Shown in pieces: positions 36,128 through 48,149 of a stretch of 64,000 nucleotides of DNA (its first letter is position 1; each line of letters starts with the position of its first letter). The DNA comes from Talinum fruticosum (lineage: Eukaryota; Streptophyta; Magnoliopsida; Caryophyllales; Talinaceae). The notes under the pieces were generated by a model that searched no databases, was not told the origin of the DNA, and saw nothing but the letters and a program-made list of their open reading frames with translations. The DNA lies in contig JAITYX010000053.1 of NCBI GenBank assembly GCA_021018815.1, positions 930,001-994,000 on the forward strand. Reading direction: 5' to 3'. A program made the translations under genes and the position numbers.

Positions 36128-37885
36128 TCATACATTTAACATGCCAAACTCATTCCTAATAAAGAAAAATTGATCTTTCGGATAATTGAAATTTTATAGG
36201 AATGAACTCAAGTTCAATATCACCTTTCTTAGAATGGTCTCTCGGAAAATGATACCTGACCTCAATATGCTTTGTCTTTGAGTGCTGAACTGGATTCTTA
36301 GTGATGCTGATTGCACTTTGGTTGTCACACTTGATTGGAATATATGTGAATGATAACCCAAGATCCTTCAAGTGTTGCTTGATCCGGAGAATTTGAGCAC
36401 AACAAGCTCTAACTACAATGTACTCAGCCTCAATGGTTGCTAGAGCAATTGAGTTCCGCTTCTTTGAGTGAAAGGAGATGAGTGATTGAATAGAAATTCA
36501 CATGCTCCTGATGTGCTCTTTCTATCAACCTTGTATCCAAGCATAGTCAGCATCCGAGTATCTTGTGATAGTCCGTTTTGAGTCCTTTGAAAACCATAGA
36601 CCAAGATTCCGAGTCCCTGCAAGATATCTAAAGATTCTCTTCACCATAGTGAGATGTGATTTCTTAGGACTAGCTTGAAATCTTGCACAAAGGAAGACAC
36701 TAAACATGATATCTGGACTACTAGATATGATATAAAGTAGAGATCCAATCATAGCTCTATAGAGTTTCTTATCTACAGACTTTACCTTTATCATCCGAGT
36801 CCAGTTTTAAATTGCTATTCATAGGTGTTTCCGCATGCTTCACATCATGTGGCTTGTATTTCTTCAATAACTCCTTGGTATACTTAGATTGATGGACATA
36901 TATGCCATCCTGTTCTTGCTTGATTTGCGGACCAAGGAGGAAATTGAGTTCTCCCATTATGCTCATTTAGAACTATGTCTCATTAACTTAGAAAACTCTT
37001 GACATAGAGTTTCATTAGTAGCTCCAAAAATAATATCATCAACATAGATCTAAATGATAAGAAAATGATTCCCCTTGGTTTTTGTGAAAAGAGTTTTGGA
37101 AACATGATTTGGAAATTATGAGTTTTCAAATCTAGGGGTTGCTCAACATAAACTTCTTCTTGAATATAGCCATTGCAAAATGCACATTTGACGTCAATTT
37201 AATAAAGCTTAATGTTCATGCTAGATGCAAATGCTAAGAGAATTCCGATTGCCTCAATCCTAGCAACGAGATGCAAAGGTTTCCCCACAATCAATTCCCT
37301 CTTGTTGGTTATACCCTTGAGCAACTAGTCTAGCTTTATTTCTAACTACCAACCCTTATCGAGGTTGTCCTTGAAAACCCATTTGGTTCCTATTACTAGG
37401 TGGTAAGAAGGTCATTTGGTCGAGTCCATACTTGGTTTCTTTCAAATTGATTTAGCTCTTCTTGCATGGCCTCTACCCATTCAAGTTCAATTAAGTCTTC
37501 TAGTACATTTTGAGGTTCAATTAATGATATGAATGCTGAAAATGCACATAGATTCTACAAAGAAGAATGAGTTCTTACGAACTCGTTGGTATCGAAAGTA
37601 TGTTCTCGGGTGGGTGACTAGATGCATATTTGAAAGCTTTATCTATCTTTTGGTTTACCAAGTTTGTTGGTTGAACAGGTTAATCTTCAACTGGTTGCTC
37701 TTGTTGAGCCTCTACAATGGCTTGTTTTTCAACATTCCGAGCTGACTCTTGATTTTGTTCATTTTGATTCACAACAATCTAAGTTGGCTCATTCTTAGTT
37801 GTCTTAGTTCTTCTATTTTGACTCATTCCGAGCTCAACTTCAAGCAATATCATCTTCATCTCTATTAAGCTTGAGATCCGAGAAA
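36128..37885 (-). pseudogene. Copia pol remnant (integrase tail, RT, RNase H) of copy 1
   Basis: Minus-strand frames give RT with the Y-V-D-D catalytic motif ('IYVDDII', about 37027-37047), then 'MGELNFLLG', 'GIYVHQSKYTKELLKKY', then 'YRAMIGSLLYIISSSPDIMF', 'HLTMVKRIFRYLAGT' and 'YSDADYAW' of the RT-RNase H junction, and RNase H 'DNQSAISITKNPVQHSKTKH'. The last part reads PIKFQLSERS: compared with the other copies an in-frame block encoding ADIFTKPL-like residues is deleted. Stops and shifts break the frame near 36.4, 36.8 and 37.0-37.5 kb. The protein would have copied element RNA into DNA. Confidence 0.82.
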
Positions 37886-37974
37886 TTTTTTGGATACTAC
37901 CAATGCTTTTCACCTTCTTTTAGGGAGATGACCATAACTCCTCTTGACTTTGCCCTTTTCTCGGGTTTGAGCTT
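37886..37974. other. Junction between copia copy 1 and a foreign segment
   Basis: The similarity to copy 2 (59.29 kb) ends at about 37885. The next ~90 bp are unassigned before the plant-mobile-domain-like segment. Confidence 0.5.
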
Positions 37975-39994
37975 CTCGGGGAACTTTTAGTCTATGATCG
38001 GGACTTGTATAAAACCGTGACTATTTACGTCACTTTTTTCGTCCCATTGCTAGCCGATTTCCTCGACCTAATTTCTATAAGTACACTCTTCTTATTGAGG
38101 CCTTCGAAAATATTGAGTTTTGGGCTCAACATACTCCACAACAATAGGTCCGGGTAGTGCTATATCTCATGCTAAGCATATCCATCTTCTTCGACCAAGC
38201 TACTAAGGAATACGTTCGCTACTTGGTGAACTTAACGGACCTTGACAAGGTTAAGGACCTTAATTGGGGTGTGCCCACTTAACTTGTCTTATAAGGGGTT
38301 TACACTATGGGGTGAGGCGTACAAAGACCGAGAGAGATTTGATGAACTATCTCGCCCTTATGTAGCTTATGGAAGATTATCGAGGTATGCTTCATTTCAT
38401 CCATTAATTCTTCAAAATACTTTATCTTGTAAAATTGTGGATATTTTCCTTATCTTTTGCGCAGTTCAATGAATCATCCTTCATTCTTGGCCTCGATATC
38501 ATAGGCCAAAGTTCACCTTCGACAACCCAAGGCACATGATCTTGACTTTTTAAGGTCCGCTCTAAACTGCGTGACTTTGGTATGTCACTTCTAAACTTTA
38601 AAGTTTGAGCTAAAACAACCCAAAAATTTTTCCTTTCCTTTTGACCAGTCTACTAACCCACCCCACGGCCTATGGTGGACCTGTGGGCACGACCATGGTG
38701 GCCTGGTGCCGCCAAAAAGCCGGGTGTTTGCTGCTCAATTTTCTGTCATTTTTTGCTTGTCTCTTTATGGGTCCTATGTGTGCAGGCTAACTTCCATCCA
38801 TGGACCCAAATCCAGCTCCCTCCAATCTTAGGTGTAGCATAAGAATTAAGTGAGAGGAGGATTTTGCTTCGGGGTCCCTTTAGATTTTGTTGTTATCTTG
38901 GTGAGCGGGTCACACCACAAATCCATTACAACATGTGGCCTCCTTTCGTTCCCCAAGATCCACCACAAATGATGTTTTACTTCCGCTCCATAACTCAAGA
39001 GCAGGAGAAAGAAATAACCACCTGGTACCCCTATACGCAATTTTTGAACATGCATTCGTCCTATGCTCAACACTTCAGCCGAATTATGACACGATTGGTG
39101 AGCCTTCATCTATCCTTTTTGTGTTGTTGAATTTCTTGTATGGAAAAACTTCATCTTTTATAGCTTCTCCCGGAGGACATCTATATCTCAAGCCTTGATG
39201 TTGACGTGTCACAAGCCAAGGATTAACCATGCTATGTTTGAATACCAGAGATCCCCGAAGATGAGTGTGTAGGGCATCCTCTCTAGAAGAATTGGAAAGG
39301 AGTAAAAGTATTATGCTCTTTTACTTTTAGTTGCATGCTGAAAGTGCCTTGCTAATCATTATGAATTTTACAAGTATGACTGGGAGCAATCTCGAATCGT
39401 ATCAATCGGGCTCCAGTCTGCTAGTTAAAATTTTCAAGGATTTGTTTACTTGGAAAGACTTTCCTAACATTTCGGGCGAGTCTTGGTTAGTGAGAGTGCT
39501 AACTTATTGAGCTTTCGAAAGTGTGCTAATTGCTCCATTATCTTTGTTGTAGGGTCGCCAATCTAGATCTTCTTCATCGGGAGGTTTCCTTGGTGGTCCC
39601 GAGACTTAAGTGCGCCCCTCTAGTCAACAAATGCCATCTAGTAGCATGGTTGGAACGAGAAGTTCCTGTCATTCTTCACGGCATTCACATCGTCTTAGTG
39701 CTTCTAAAGCGGGCCCTAGTACAAATGTAGCTGGGCCTAGTTCTTCTAGTGCTAGGCCTAGCTTCTCCAAGGACTATACAGATATCATGCCCCTCTAGAC
39801 ACTTTACCCTCATGGTAACTCGTTTGATTTCCACCGGATGTTGTATAATAGGCCTTCTCTTGAAGCTTCTCAATCCACTTGGGACTATGGGGCTAGCTCT
39901 TTCGCAGGCTGGTGGACATAGACAAGTTTCCACTTCAATCTTGGAGGATTTTGGCAACTATATCTTCGATGACACCTCCGATGATGAAGATTGA
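37975..39994 (+). pseudogene. Plant mobile domain (PMD)-like gene remnant
   Basis: On the + strand, broken frames give 'FFDQATKEYVRYLVNLTDLD', then 'VKDLNWG.AHL' (38195-38290), resembling the '...L.DLD...NWG.A.L..LYR.L' block of the aminotransferase-like plant mobile domain found in MULE and Ty3 elements and in MAIL1-type host genes. A clean intron may lie at about 38385-38465 (GTATGC...TTTTGCGCAG). Later, 'HYNMWPPFVPQDPPQMMFYF' and 'EKEITTWYPYTQF' (38910-39050) fit the C-terminal half. A serine-rich stretch (39610-39780) leads to an acidic C-terminus ending NYIFDDTSDDED at 39994. Stops and frameshifts make it a pseudogene. The family assignment is from memory of the pattern and is moderate; the transposon class is unknown. 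Confidence 0.45.
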
Positions 39995-42828
39995 TCACCA
40001 CCTCCTTATAGGTGGTTTTTGTTTAATGTTTAATGTTTTGTGTTACTTTGACTTTATGTGATGAGATGAATGCAAAGACTCAAATTTAAAATGCTTTCTT
40101 TTATTTATATAATGCGAAAAATTCCAAGTAAAATTGCAAAGACAAATCGAAAAAATTACACTAGCACCCATTCCGCCCAAAAGAAAATAATAAAATGAAA
40201 AATAAGGAATCGTAAATGCATGGTCCAAATATATTTTAGGGCTTGGCCGAAATGGGCTAGAAGCATAAAACTTGAATTAGGGGCTGGGATCGAGAAAATA
40301 AAACCCTAACACTCCAAACCCTACCCTAGGAGTATTATATCACCAAGGTTCCTCAAAGGAACCCCTTACGCTAATTAAGTGTCAATTTAGTTTTCTAACT
40401 TCAACTCAATTATGTAAAGGTGATTTTACATTTTGGTTGGAAATTTTTCTTAAAATTTCGGCAGAGTTTCGCTTGTAATATGGTCTATCCCTTAGGCTTA
40501 AAGCTTTAAAATCGTGTATAAAAACCACAATATAACTCAACAAGCCGCACACTCGGAGTACACAACTTAACGGCCACACACCGAGTCCAACCAATACGCA
40601 TTTAAAACTTAAAACAATCTAATTGGCCTAGGACATGCCTATAGAACTACATGAACTTAATTACAAATTACAACCAATGGAAACATATAGAATACACAAG
40701 CAAGTAACTTGTGTAATTCAGCAACAAAGCATCACGCACATAAGTCCAAGGTAGCGAAAGATACGAGGCCATTTACCTTTAGGAGTACCTCGCAACTTCA
40801 AAAGATACGTGGTGAGAAAACCACAAGCTTAGTGGGTAATCCTATCCCAAAATCACAAAATTCATACTTTATATGCATATATACAAACCATAGAGTATCA
40901 GCAGTTTAATAGCACAGTCCCCGAATCGTATTGTATCTTCCAATCCTTATTTTCAACTCCAGCTCAAAAACCTCATGTGCTTCATATATTCTTGAATAAT
41001 CTGTTTCTCATATTTCTAAATAGCCGACTACATGAATCGAGCCACGCCAAAACACAATTTTAGTTGTCTTTTAACTTTTGGATTTTCAAAGTCCCATTGT
41101 CACCAATGCAATTCAATCAAACTCATTTCACAAACCATTATTTAATTCTCTAATTGAATAAAGGTATTTTCAAACGTCAAACATTTACTTAATTCTCTAA
41201 TTGAATGAAAGCATTTTCAAATAGCAAACCATTATTCAATTCCCTAATTGAATAAAGGTTATACTCGGAGCATCGGATCACTATCTAGACACTAGTACCC
41301 TTTTTGTTTGGGTGGCTGTAAACCAAATTTCACCTTTTCGAATCCCGAGAACTACTAAAGTCAAGGAGGAACTCTTGTCACTGAATACCGGACCACGGGG
41401 TATCCTAAGGTCGGACCACATGACTAAGTCCTCCGTTAGTACCAGCACCATTAACCCGGACCGCATAAGTTAATAAGGAGTACTTGGACCACACGGTATC
41501 CGGTGGTGCTCGACTCCTTGGCTCTCAAATCCATTCAACATCAATACACTTACCTTAAAGAGGACATCCGGAAAGACCACATTTCCAAATTCGTATTTAA
41601 AGTAACATTTCTCAAGAATCATCTCAATTCAATCTCATTTCAAGGCTTAACCTTTTGAAGATTCAAAACCATCTTAATTTTCCTTTCAAGGCATTCAAAT
41701 CACAACTAAACCACATAAACTATTGAATCGTGCTATTGTAGATCAAACCCATTTATTTTCTAAAACCCGCAAATTGAATTCAATTCTCAATCATTTTCTA
41801 AGATTATTCAAAAACATTCAGAATAGTTTTTGCATAATCAAAACTTGCCTATACAGGCGTGTAAAGAGAGGTAAACATAATGTATATAAATCATATTCAA
41901 ATGAACACACACTTCTCAAATCCACGTAACTCATAAATTCAAGTTAAAAAGCATGTATATTATTTAAGTACAACTTTTCGGGTTTTGGTTCAATTCAACC
42001 TATTCTATTTACTTCAGGATCATATTTCCGCTATCTCGTTATAGGGCGACTCCCCTTCATCAAATCCACATTCGAGTCCTAGTAATCCTCGGCTAAAAGA
42101 TAACTCCACACCAAACGTGATCTTAGTCATTTATCACTTTTGGCGCTTGATTAAACTTCAATGCTCCTATATTCTCATTCCCTTCCATACTTCAAGCCAT
42201 TATATTCTCAAACACAAGCTTTAGGGAACACATAGAGTTTGACCTCAACAAAATAATTATTTGCTACCCAAAATCACAAGTATTCTTTGCAACTCACTTC
42301 AACGCTAACCATTCCAAATTCTTAGTTCACAATTCCAATCCTTAAATTTATATTAACTCCCAATTCGCTCATTGGATTTCGTGTACATATTCATCCATAT
42401 GACCTCAATTCCACTTCACAACTCATTTTTTAGAATTCGGATAATCTTTAGCTTCAATTTAGTTTCAACAAACCAATTTCATTTCCAATTTCAGTAACCT
42501 ATACTCAGGTAGTAATTCTCGATTCGCCTACTACTATCCCAAAGTTAATATCTATATTCCAATAGCACTCGCCAATTTCATTATCTCTAATTGAAACCCT
42601 ACGGATTCACAAAGTAAGTAACAATTGAACATCGAACCTTCAAACCCACAAATACTCAATTTAACTTATTCTTCCCAATTCATTAACATGTTATATACCT
42701 CAATTTCACATTCCAATTCCATTAATACCAACTAAAACCTTCAAATTCATCAGGCTCGACATCAAATAATTGAAACCACAAAACTCTCAATTTACTCCGT
42801 TTCTTCCTCTTTTATCTACCTGCTATAT
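39995..42828. other. AT-rich unassigned DNA, possibly LTR-derived
   Basis: No coding domain is seen. Around 41390-41510, several 'ccggaccac' and 'ttggaccacacggtatcc' motifs give a texture like LTRs of Tekay/Del-type gypsy elements (inference). A short palindrome GGTTCCTCAAAGGAACC is near 40349. The AT-rich texture resumes at 63922 beyond copia copy 2, as expected if copy 2 split this segment. Confidence 0.4.
41132..41263. repeat. 47-bp tandem repeat, three units
   Basis: 'aaaccattatt.aattctctaattgaat' plus 'attttcaaa' repeats with starts at 41132, 41179 and 41226. Confidence 0.85.
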
Positions 42829-42833
42829 ATTTC

Positions 42834-44146
42834 TAAAGGTTTGCTCTTGGAGGGGCTAAGTCACCCTAGAGGGGGTGAATAGGGTGATGGAAAATTTTTG
42901 AGATATCACAAACAGCTTCTACACGTAACATACTTAGAAAATAATTATGAGTCTAGAATGAACTCGAAACAAGACAAACATAGAAATACGTGGAAACCCT
43001 TATGGGGCGGAAAACCACGAATAGTGCTAATCCAACCACCAAGTCAAATCCAAGTATTTTAAATCCACAAAATACAAGGACTCGACTCTTTACATAATTG
43101 CTCCCATAAACAATTGAATTATAAGTTTTCCTAGACTTAGAAATTTCCTTATCCGATATAGTACTTCCTAACCGAGATACCCTTTACAACTGGGGACAAC
43201 CGAGGTAAGTTAGCCCTTACAGCTCAATCATGTGACTTAGAAGAAAGCAGAAACAATGAGAAGTGATGACAAGACTTTCACTTTATAACTCGTAAAGTAA
43301 GAATTACATAATTGGAGTTGTTAGCTAAAGATTGAGTAAGTATGCACTAAGTAATTGTTAAGCATTGTGTTCAGCAATCTTCAAGTCTTGTAGAGTGGCT
43401 TTTATTTATACACAAGCAGGGCGGATTAGCCGTTGAGACTTGTTCCGGATTGTTGAGCTTCAATAGCTATTGTAACGGCTAGTCCGAGTCACTCGTAAAA
43501 ATTTGTCCATCCCTCTCGGTTGTGACTGAATTTTGGGGTGGAAACAACCGTTGGACTCAAAGTTAAAGTTTACCAAATTTGGAAACAAACAACCCCGACA
43601 TAGTGTCTAAGCCATGTTCGAAATGGCTGATTTCTATTTGTTGGTGTTTAACGGCTAGAAATTGGTTGCTTTTTCTTTTCAAAAATAGATTGAACTACTT
43701 TAATCAACCTGCAAAAGCAAATCAAAGTGGTACTCAAAGTATAAAAATACTTTGGTCCAAGATTAGGCAAAGATAATAATTAATTCAAAGTAATTAATTA
43801 CTTAATTATCTTTAGCCTCGAAAGAATGAATCTTTCCGAGTCTAATATTCATTAGGTTCAAATTCCATCTTGAGTCAATCCTTTAAATGATTAATGTTAT
43901 AATTCATTTTCAGTTTGAACACCGAGTCGATACTAAAAATGTAAAGTGTTTGTGAAATTATTTACTCATGCCATTATTCCGAGTTATTTGTGAGTGAATT
44001 AGAAACCCAGTTAAGAGTGATATGCTTGATAAATGGTTTCTAAGTGGGTCAAAAAATAATGAAAACTTAGATACGAGTTTCTTAAAAGTTTAGAATGACT
44101 TGGAATTAAAACTATAGAGAGATAGAGAGTTATACTTGAGTCTTCA
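42834..44146 (-). repeat. 3' LTR of copia copy 2
   Basis: The + strand runs from TAAAGGTTTGCTCTTGG to TGAGTCTTCA. It holds the terminal hairpin (TCACCCTA...TAGGGTGA, about 42861-42889) and a TATA-like box in 'cttttatttatacac' (about 43399). It is about 120 bp shorter than its 5' partner through internal deletions. Confidence 0.85.
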
Positions 44147-44160
44147 ATTTCCCCTTTTGA
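44147..44160 (-). other. Polypurine tract of copia copy 2
   Basis: Minus-strand TCAAAAGGGGAAAT next to the LTR start TGAAGACTCAAG. Confidence 0.7.
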
Positions 44161-44475
44161 TGAAAGACATTCCATACTTAAGATAGAAAATAATCGGTTC
44201 GGAGAGTTAATTTTTCATTGTATGTTAATCGGAGCAAGACAAATAATAAAGAGTATTGAACAACTCAACTTAGATCATATACAACTCAGAATATGCCTCC
44301 TACCTAAACCAAACATCTCGTATTTTCTATCTTTTCTCTTCCCTATGCATTTCAAAGAAAAATAACAAAAAAAGGGAGGACTCGAACAACTAATTACAAA
44401 GATATTGGACAAAATAAAAAAATTTGAAATCAAGAGCGAGGAGGAGCGGTTTGGTGAGAAGTAGAAGAGCGAGGT

Positions 44476-46041
44476 TTACACTCGCGCTCGTAGCCTTGAG
44501 CGAGAGATAGCTTGGCGAGGAGGCAATAACGGAGGTAGATCAGGAAGTGCAATTATATGCCCGTGAGACACATGAAGAGCTTCCTCTACTTCTTCTTCTT
44601 GTGAGCCCTCAGCAGCTACTGTTGTACGTTGTGGTTCCGAGGTAGGGGCCTTAGACTGGCCTACATCGTTAGCCTCATCCGAGGCGGATCGAGTGTGATA
44701 TGAGGAGATCACCTCGGGTTCTATGTCACCCTTATCCTCGGATTGAACCGCTTCAGTATCCTTTTCTCCTTCTTTTCAGCTTCTCCTTGTCCTCGCTTTT
44801 TCTTCTTCTTCTTCTTCTTCGATTCTTCTCACTTAGACTCGGAAGAACCGGAGGACTCGAAGGTTGTGCTTCTTCGGATTCTCGAGTTCTCTACCGCCTT
44901 AGACCTTCTTTCTCCGAGGTGACGAATTTTCTGCTGTTGTTGCTGAATAACCTCCTTGAGCTCAGCAATCAAGGCTTGACTCTGCTCGATTTGAGTCCGA
45001 GCTCGGCTTTGGAACCGAGTCATGAGTGGCATCAAAGCCCGGAAGGCTCCTACGGTTATTTGCAACTCTTTATCCGGAGAGACAAATTGAGTGGCCACCT
45101 TCTGAAGTAAATCAAGTGAATGGGCAAGTTAAGAAGTGGAAGGTTCAGCAGTAAGAAGTGGGACCTAAAAGACAGATCCGAGTCCGAGGTGGAGGAGGAG
45201 AAGGAGCTAGTTTTAAGGAATAAACCCGGACACTAGGTTAGATTTCTAATATCCAAGGCCAATGAGTTCACGTCCGCCAAAATATATAGTAGGCTCTAGG
45301 CACTTATTTGGGTCTAAAGGGAGACCGACCTCAAATTGAGTAAACACAAATGAAACAAGAGCCCTAAAGGGATAAAAAGTCTTTTTCGGTAAGATGGTAC
45401 GAAGCAATCTGTTCCGGGATAAAAGGGAAGAGCTCAACCTCATACCCTTCCAAAATGTTGAAGAGAACCTTAAGAACTTTGCTATTAGGGTTCTCTTTTG
45501 AGGGATAGTAGGAGAAGAAGGTTCTCATCAGAATGAAGCACGTAAGTCCGGCTTTAGAAGTCATCCGAGTCACGAAAAGGTCTTTCTACACCGAGGGATT
45601 TCATTAGCGTACTTGTCAAAAATGTCATATGCGACTTCATTGAAGAGGATAGGATTAGAATGGAGAAAATGACATTTCACATCAAAGAGTTTGTGAAGTA
45701 GAGCAAGATTGATACGAATCAACTTGCGTTGGATGATAGAAGAGATCACGTTATCTCTTGCTATCATGTGAGTATTGAAGTCGATAACGAGTTATGGGTA
45801 GATATATTCACATAACCACAGGTAATTGAAAGCACTAGTTTCGATGGTAGATTTCAGCCAAGAAAAAGAGGTTTTGGTGAAGAATTTGTCTTCAAGAAAG
45901 AAATGCTCGAGTGAACAATACCTTTGAATCATCTCGAGGCAAGGGCTTTTCCCTTGGCTTGAGTAGCCTCGAACGAGTTGATTTATTCCTGGCCTTCTTT
46001 GTGGCCGAACCTCCCTCCATAGCTAAACCTCTTTTAGGCAT
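44476..46041 (-). pseudogene. Extra 3' ORF (aORF) of copia copy 2, best-preserved copy
   Basis: Runs from ATG 46041 (MPKRGLAMEGGSATKK) to a stop at 44476, about 520 codons across a few frame changes. After a basic N-terminal tail come 'INLALLHKLFDVKCHFLHSN' (45570-45767), 'CFILMRTFFSYYPSKENPNS' with 'VLFNILEGYEVELFPFIPEQ' (45364-45573), 'YPFRALVSFVFTQFEVGLPL' (about 45300-45380), a long helix 'VAFRALMPLMTRFQSRAR'-like with the coiled coil 'IAELKEVIQQQQQKIRHLGE' (44829-45098), and an acidic, Glu-rich C-terminus (44476-44712). The order of a globular middle, coiled coil and low-complexity tail matches the other two copies. The middle resembles the plant-transposon-associated domain. It occupies the slot of the env-like ORF of SIRE elements but shows no membrane segment. 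Function unknown. Confidence 0.75.
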
Positions 46042-46161
46042 ATTGAAAGAGATAGAGAGAGTTTGAGAGTAGAAAGAATGAGAGTGAAGAGCATAGATGG
46101 ATGAGAAATAGAGAGAGACTTTGTGTGGGAGAGAGATTAAGTGCGAGAGCAAGGCGAGAGT

Positions 46162-46166
46162 GCGAG
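46162..46166. other. Target-site duplication of copia copy 3 (left)
   Basis: GCGAG here and ACGAG at 57010-57014, matching at four of five bases. Beyond these, the sequences on either side are contiguous parts of the copy 2 aORF leader when compared with copy 1 (35.64-35.73 kb). Confidence 0.7.
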
Positions 46167-47739
46167 TGAAGGTTTGCTCGGGGAGAGTCCGAGTCACCCT
46201 AGAGGGGGTGAATAGGGTGATAGAAAATTCTTCGCGAAAATACACTCTTTTTCTCGAAAAGAGACAAAGATAGTTTCGAGTCTATAAGCGTGGTCGAAAA
46301 GATTGGACTCGAAAGCGATGAATCGAAGAAACAAGAGCAAGTAAAGCAATCCGAGTCTAGAATGAACTCGGAAGGATAACACTTTAGATTTTACGTGGAA
46401 ACCCTCCTGGGGCAGAAAACCACGGCCCGTGTCAATCCAGCACACGAAGTCAAATCTACTATTTTGAGTCCACAAAATATCGTGAACTTGACGGAACCCG
46501 AGTTGCTCCCTTAGACAACTCTATACAAATTTTCCTAGACTCGAAGTTCCATTATCCGATCTAGTACTTCCTAGCTGAGATAACCCTTACAGCTAGGGAC
46601 AACTAAGCTGAGTTAACCTTTACAGACTTAGTCAAGGGACCTTACAAAGAATGTAAGAAGAGTTTGTAACTAAGTACAAGACCTTACAACTCGTAAAGTA
46701 ATGAATTACAGAGTGGGAGTTGTAAGTTGAAGATTGAGAGTAAATACAATAACTTTGATCAAGTATGTGTATAAACAATTATGTTCGGCAACCTCCAAGT
46801 CTTGTGAAGTGGCTTCTATTTATAGATAACCAAGCAAAGTAGCTGTTATCTTTATCTCGCTAACCGAGAGTCTTCTCGTGACCGTTGGGAGAGGCTTTCG
46901 AGTCACTCGGAAAGTATCCGTTGAAATATGAACGTTGGACAACGGTTTAACTCTCTTGGAAGTCCCAAAACCATCGGTTGTGTCTTGAAAAATGAGGTGG
47001 AAACCACCGTTAAGCTTGGTGTTCCAGTTTTCGGATATGGAAGCGGACGGCTTCGACACAATCTTCCGGGACTAAAGCAGGGAAGGTGAAAAGCCATATC
47101 TCGCTGGTGATTTGACGTTCGAGCCGGCTACTTTTGTAGTTAAAAAAGTGTATCCTCGAAGGAATAACCTACAAAAGTAAATCAATTCTGGTTCTCAAAG
47201 CATAAAATACTTTGGTCCAAGGTTAGACACGAGATAATAAAATGATTATGATAATTACGCAATTGATTATCCGAGTCGAAATGAAGTGGAATCTTCTAAG
47301 TTCAATATCCATGATACTCGAGTTTCATCCGACTTAGTCTAAGCGATAGAGCAAGTTCTATAAAGAATATCGAGTGAGAAAAACTTGATATAGACTAAGC
47401 ATGAAATGAACTACGAATGCCGACTTATGCAAACAATAGAACGAGATAACCGTAAGTCGATTCCGAGTGAGAAACAACGAAATACTTGGTATATTCAAAA
47501 TGCGATTAATCTGAGTGAGAATGGACTCATAATAAAGAACCAGTTTTCGAGTCGCTAACCGAAAGCGATAAATGAGATAAGTGAAGGCCGAATCACTTAG
47601 AGAAAATACTATTTTACTCAAGTAAGTTTCTAAGACACAGAGAATGCCTTGGAATCAAAACTCTATATGTATAGAATCGTTATACCCGATTTCTTTTGCA
47701 TGACTCGGAAAAATATTGAGCGAGTGTCTCGAGTCTTCA
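46167..47739 (-). repeat. 3' LTR of copia copy 3 (1,573 bp)
   Basis: The + strand runs TGAAGGTTTGCTCGGG to GAGTCTTCA. The terminal hairpin is at about 46193-46220. The minus-strand TATA box (TATAAATAGAAGCC) is at 46817-46824. Same length as the solo LTR at 13817. Confidence 0.92.
46817..46824 (-). promoter_or_regulatory. LTR promoter TATA box (3' LTR, copy 3)
   Basis: TATAAATA followed by GAAGCC on the minus strand, conserved at 14469, 56099 and in the other LTRs of the family. Transcription would begin about 30 bp further, defining the U3/R boundary. Confidence 0.6.
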
Positions 47740-47753
47740 ATCTCCCCTTTTTG
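47740..47753 (-). other. Polypurine tract of copia copy 3
   Basis: Minus-strand AAAAAGGGGAGAT immediately before the LTR start TGAAGACTCG. Confidence 0.8.
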
Positions 47754-48149
47754 ATGAAAGGCATTCCATACTTAAACAAAAACTTTGTTAGAGGAAAATA
47801 GATTGATTCCGAGTAGTTTGCTCATAAGTAAGGCATATTGAATAGATCGAGCAATATATAATATATCGAGCAAAATAAAATAAAGTATGCTTTAACATTA
47901 ACTCGGAAAATAGAGAACTCGAAATTAATAATGAAATGCATCAATTCATTTAAAAAAATTATAAGGGCGGAAAAAAAACTCCCCTAAACAGGACAACCAG
48001 TTTCGACTACATTTCTCCCCCTTGCCTTTCAGCAAAAAACAAAATAACAAAAAGAAGGGAGAAAAGTACAAGTAATACACATTAGTTGTTTGGACAAAAA
48101 AAAATTTGAAAGAAGAAAATCCGGAGACACCGAGGAATTGTGACTCGAG

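Larger units (their letters stand above)
25374..37885 (-). mobile_element. SIRE-like copia copy 1, 5'-truncated, with a hAT in its LTR
   Basis: Order on the minus strand: end of the integrase linker (37.4-37.89 kb), RT (about 36.8-37.4 kb), RNase H (36128-36794), extra ORF (about 33960-35549), polypurine tract and 3' LTR (25374-33482, split by the hAT). Without the hAT and its duplication the LTR is about 1,438 bp, close to the 1,434-bp 5' LTR of copy 2. The match to copy 2 stops at about 37885 ('cttgagatccgagaaa'), so gag, protease, most of integrase and the 5' LTR are missing. The pol lineage is inferred from the RT region ('MGELNFLLGPQIKQEQDGIY' and 'YTKELLKKYK'). Confidence 0.82.

Noticed and set aside
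44700..45110. 136-codon + strand ORF
   Set aside because: Antisense to the coiled-coil part of the copy 2 aORF; Leu/Ser-rich shadow.
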